From assembly GCA_028290225.1 (NCBI GenBank), contig JAQGKH010000138.1, positions 1-8,733 of the forward strand: 8,733 nucleotides of DNA, read 5' to 3'. The stretch is from Devosia sp. GTDB lineage: Bacteria; Pseudomonadota; Alphaproteobacteria; Rhizobiales; Devosiaceae. The translations under genes and the position numbers were made by a program. This document shows, piece by piece, positions 7,301 to 8,733 of this stretch (its first letter is position 1; every line of letters starts with the position of its first letter). Below the pieces are notes generated by a model. That model made no database searches. It saw only the letters and a program-made list of their open reading frames with translations, and had not been told where the DNA came from.

Positions 7301-8678
7301 TCCACAAGCCGGCAATGCCGACCCCGATGCCATCGCCCAGTGCCGCTTCCACTTCGGGTGAGGCTTCAATACCGCCAAGCGTGCCGTCGCCGTTAAAGGT
7401 CAGCCGCCGTGTTGCCGGGTCCGACAGATTGGCGGCCACGCCGCCCAGGTTGAACGCCAGCGTTTGTGCCGCAAAGCCTTGTGTATTGTAGCCGCTCACC
7501 GCGAACCGCGACGTCCAGTCCTCGCTGTCGCCAACCCCGAAATCCACCGCCAGCTCGGCCGATTGCACCGTGGTGGCCGCGCCCGGCACCGGCAAGGTGA
7601 CCGGGCTCCCATTGGGGTCGGCGATGGTGGCGCGCAGCGTCAGCTGCCGCAGGAAATTGTCCGGGGTGGTTTCCGCCGCCGCTTCCAGCGCCAGCTGCCC
7701 GCCACTCAGCCGCAGGCCGCTGATGCGCAGCCCGCCTGCCGAGCGCACCAGCGCATCGGCGGAAAGAGCCGATTCCGCGCCAAAGAACGCGCGGTATGGC
7801 TCGGCGACGAGCGTGGCCAGTGGCCCGCGCACATCCAGGTCGATATTGGAGCCTTCCCCGGTCTGGGTCACCTGCGCGCCGCCAGACAGCGCGGTTTGCC
7901 CATTGGCCGCCAAGGTCAGCTGCGTTTGCAGCCCCGCGACCGGTCCCGAGCCCGTCAGCCGCAATTCCACCGCCGGTCGCCCTTCGATGCGCAGCAGGTT
8001 GGCGAGAACGCCGTTTTCCGGCTCCACCAGCGCCAGCGCCAGCTCGATGCTGTTCGCCTCGCTGCTATAGGCGACATCGAGGTCCAGCTTACCGCCCGGC
8101 CCGTCGAGCCGCACGATATCGAGCTGTGCATCAAGATTGCCGTCATCGAGCGTAAACCCGCCGGCCAGCGAAATTTCGGATGCGAGGCCAAACACACCAG
8201 CGCCAAAACTCACCCGCGGAACCGCCAGCTCCTCGATGGTGATGGCCACGGGAAAATCGGGTAAGGTGAACGGCACCGCCTCTGGTGGGGGCAGGTCCAG
8301 CTGGTCGTTCGGGATGGCGTTGCGCAGATATTCAATGGAATCCGCCGCCAGCGAGCGCACTTCCAGCCGACCCAGCAGCAACGCGCCCTGGTTCCAGTTC
8401 AGCCGCGCATTGTTGACCCGCAGCCACACCCCTTCGCCATCGGCAATGGTGATCTCGCGGATCACCACATTGGAGCCGAGCGCCCCCTCGATATTGGAAA
8501 TGCGGATCTGCCGCTCAGGCGTCGACAGCCGGTCCTGCACGAAATTGGTGAGGAAGTTCTTCTGCTCCTCCTCCGCCGCGTCCTGCGCCATGGACAAGGC
8601 GGTAGCGCCGAACACCAGCGTCAGCACCAGCAGGAGGAGGGCCGCGAACCGCCGCCGGAAAAACGGGAGGGAAGCCAT
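4347..8678 (-). CDS. tamB: Translocation and assembly module protein TamB
   Basis: This intact 1443-residue envelope protein is taken to bridge inner and outer membranes and work with TamA. TamB-like AsmA-superfamily proteins form a long beta-sheet groove with a greasy interior and are implicated in phospholipid transport to the outer membrane and in outer-membrane protein assembly. The N-terminus has basic RRR (8-10), a hydrophobic stretch (11-28) and SMA|QDA (29-34), which could be a cleavage site rather than an uncleaved anchor. The long middle consists of repeating beta-rich glycine/alanine segments without catalytic motifs. The last 350 or so residues match the conserved TamB (DUF490) domain: LPQDEVLARLIF (1321-1332), ELSPLQLARLAG, a run of six glycines (1356-1361), SLRGAAGLDDLDV, GTYIQDNVYLGV (1390-1401) and the aromatic end GVYYEKDY. 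By eye I count no cysteine and nine lysines. The start overlaps the tamA stop by one base. A TTG three bases upstream (8679-8681) is an alternative start, 8 bases from AGGA at 8690-8693 against 11 for the ATG. Confidence 0.95.
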   Translation of the reverse strand: MASLPFFRRRFAALLLLVLTLVFGATALSMAQDAAEEEQKNFLTNFVQDRLSTPERQIRISNIEGALGSNVVIREITIADGEGVWLRVNNARLNWNQGALLLGRLEVRSLAADSIEYLRNAIPNDQLDLPPPEAVPFTLPDFPVAITIEELAVPRVSFGAGVFGLASEISLAGGFTLDDGNLDAQLDIVRLDGPGGKLDLDVAYSSEANSIELALALVEPENGVLANLLRIEGRPAVELRLTGSGPVAGLQTQLTLAANGQTALSGGAQVTQTGEGSNIDLDVRGPLATLVAEPYRAFFGAESALSADALVRSAGGLRISGLRLSGGQLALEAAAETTPDNFLRQLTLRATIADPNGSPVTLPVPGAATTVQSAELAVDFGVGDSEDWTSRFAVSGYNTQGFAAQTLAFNLGGVAANLSDPATRRLTFNGDGTLGGIEASPEVEAALGDGIGVGIAGLWNAGQPVQLAELRVVGEALTAALSGQFSGVDFTGDIAVETASIAPFSGLAGRDLDGGLSLRATGSVLPVTGVFTLQFDGTGRNLSIDDPIADGLLRGEVALSGLVARTEAGLTADDFRIANQQLQILADGTFSSTAADFTFNLDLADLALLSPEASGGLKVVGTAKGAEGVIALELDADVASGTLAGRPLRDAAVGFAGQYREARLSGAVTGSAFVDGHRSTLGADVDVNADTQALQNIAFQTVGAEIGGGLVRQAASGLIDGELVVAASDISSAAALALVEARGSVNARADLAGVDGKQNVTIKGDVAGLRVNDIQVGAADFQAQIGDLFGVPAIEGTVNASTVAAAGVVVQTLSATASQTGDTTAFDAQARLATGTDLDVAGSLAPVEGGYRLALDRAELAQGELAARLAQPTVLQVSGSNVTLQAVRFDVGSGSITATGSAGEVLDIALDVRALPLSIANAVMPELGLAGTLDGQAQIGGSGSDPQVRFTARGTGIDAAAITDYGVTPLAVNAEGSFADGVVRLNSLQANGAGGLTVAGAGTVPLTGGGLDVRLQGGAPLALANMFVADRGGQLSGTVQLDARVSGSLAAPQFGGTVSTSNAGYIDPELNLRLVGITGSAELSGTEMRINSLGAQLATGGTVSASGSVGLGGGFPANLRLGLRSARYADGDLFVATASGDLALTGNLTGAPLLSGNLLVEEANITVPENFGGGAALVDVQHVRPPRSVAQTLARAEVTSQGGAPVPRTRPAGVVLDVNVSAPNQIFVRGRGLDAEVGGTVRLTGPLNDIQPVGGFTLNRGRLSLLGQRITFESGEVTLVGDLDPMINFVASTQGDDITVFVTIAGRVSDVEVTFTSNPVLPQDEVLARLIFKRSMGELSPLQLARLAGAAAELVGGGGGGLVDSLRGAAGLDDLDVVTDDQGNVAVQAGTYIQDNVYLGVQAGAGGQTRVTINLDVTDDLKVTGAAGQNGESALGVYYEKDY

Positions 8679-8733
8679 CAAAAGCTTTGTCCTATGCCGA
8701 CATAAAGGGCGTAGTCGGGATCCTGGTCGCGCT
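8678..8733 (-). CDS. tamA: Outer-membrane Omp85-family protein TamA, C-terminal end only
   Basis: Only the last 18 codons are in the window, read in the frame that begins at base 8731 and stops with TGA at 8680-8678. They encode RDQDPDYALYVGIGQSF. Alternating hydrophobic residues and a terminal phenylalanine are the hallmark of the last strand of an outer-membrane beta-barrel, recognised by the BAM machinery; the DxxYxxYVGIGQxF pattern fits the end of Omp85/TamA proteins. The stop overlaps the tamB ATG by one base (TGATG), which implies coupled translation, and tamA followed by tamB is the standard order. With so little sequence the name depends on the tamB neighbour; another Omp85 protein is the main alternative. 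Confidence 0.82.
   Translation of the reverse strand, partial: RDQDPDYALYVGIGQSF

Noticed and set aside
1..8733. A new defence, mobile or biosynthetic system hidden in the window
   Set aside because: Every substantial gene belongs to the Yej importer or the Tam module, all are intact or cut only by the window edge, and the two gaps carry only palindromic repeats. No integrase, transposase, toxin or unknown gene is present.

Overview
This window looks like chromosomal DNA of a GC-rich alphaproteobacterium, probably of the Hyphomicrobiales (Devosia or Pelagibacterium type). That placement is an inference. It rests on the strong GC bias at third codon positions, the Yej-type peptide importer genes, a tamA-tamB pair, and CCCTCCCCCTTGAGGGG-type dispersed palindromes of the kind I associate with these genomes. 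No database search was possible.

The left half is the distal end of a Yej-type oligopeptide ABC importer locus, read on the + strand. It opens with the last 56 codons of the inner-membrane permease YejE (1-172). A 334-base non-coding gap follows (173-506), carrying three related palindromic repeats. Next come the two-domain ATPase YejF (507-2132) and, after only 52 bases, a secreted substrate-binding protein of the YejA family (2185-4038). Together they make a complete import logic: periplasmic peptide capture (YejA), membrane passage (YejE with a partner YejB expected upstream) and ATP hydrolysis (YejF). The binding protein sits last here, whereas in Escherichia coli yejA comes first.

The right half is read on the - strand and converges on the importer. 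It holds the last 18 codons of an Omp85-family protein, TamA (8678-8733), overlapping by one base with a full-length TamB (4347-8678, 1443 residues). TamA (outer membrane) and TamB (periplasm-spanning) form the translocation and assembly module. TamB-like proteins are implicated in phospholipid transport to the outer membrane and in outer-membrane protein assembly.

Between the converging genes lie 308 non-coding bases (4039-4346) rich in hairpins. They include a GC-rich palindromic repeat and a weak candidate terminator for tamB. No RNA gene, insertion sequence, CRISPR array, phage or defence gene is visible. All coding regions belong to recognised families, so I see no previously undescribed system. 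The most interesting material is the repeat-filled gap inside the importer operon, the gene order of the importer, and a possibly cleavable signal peptide on TamB.
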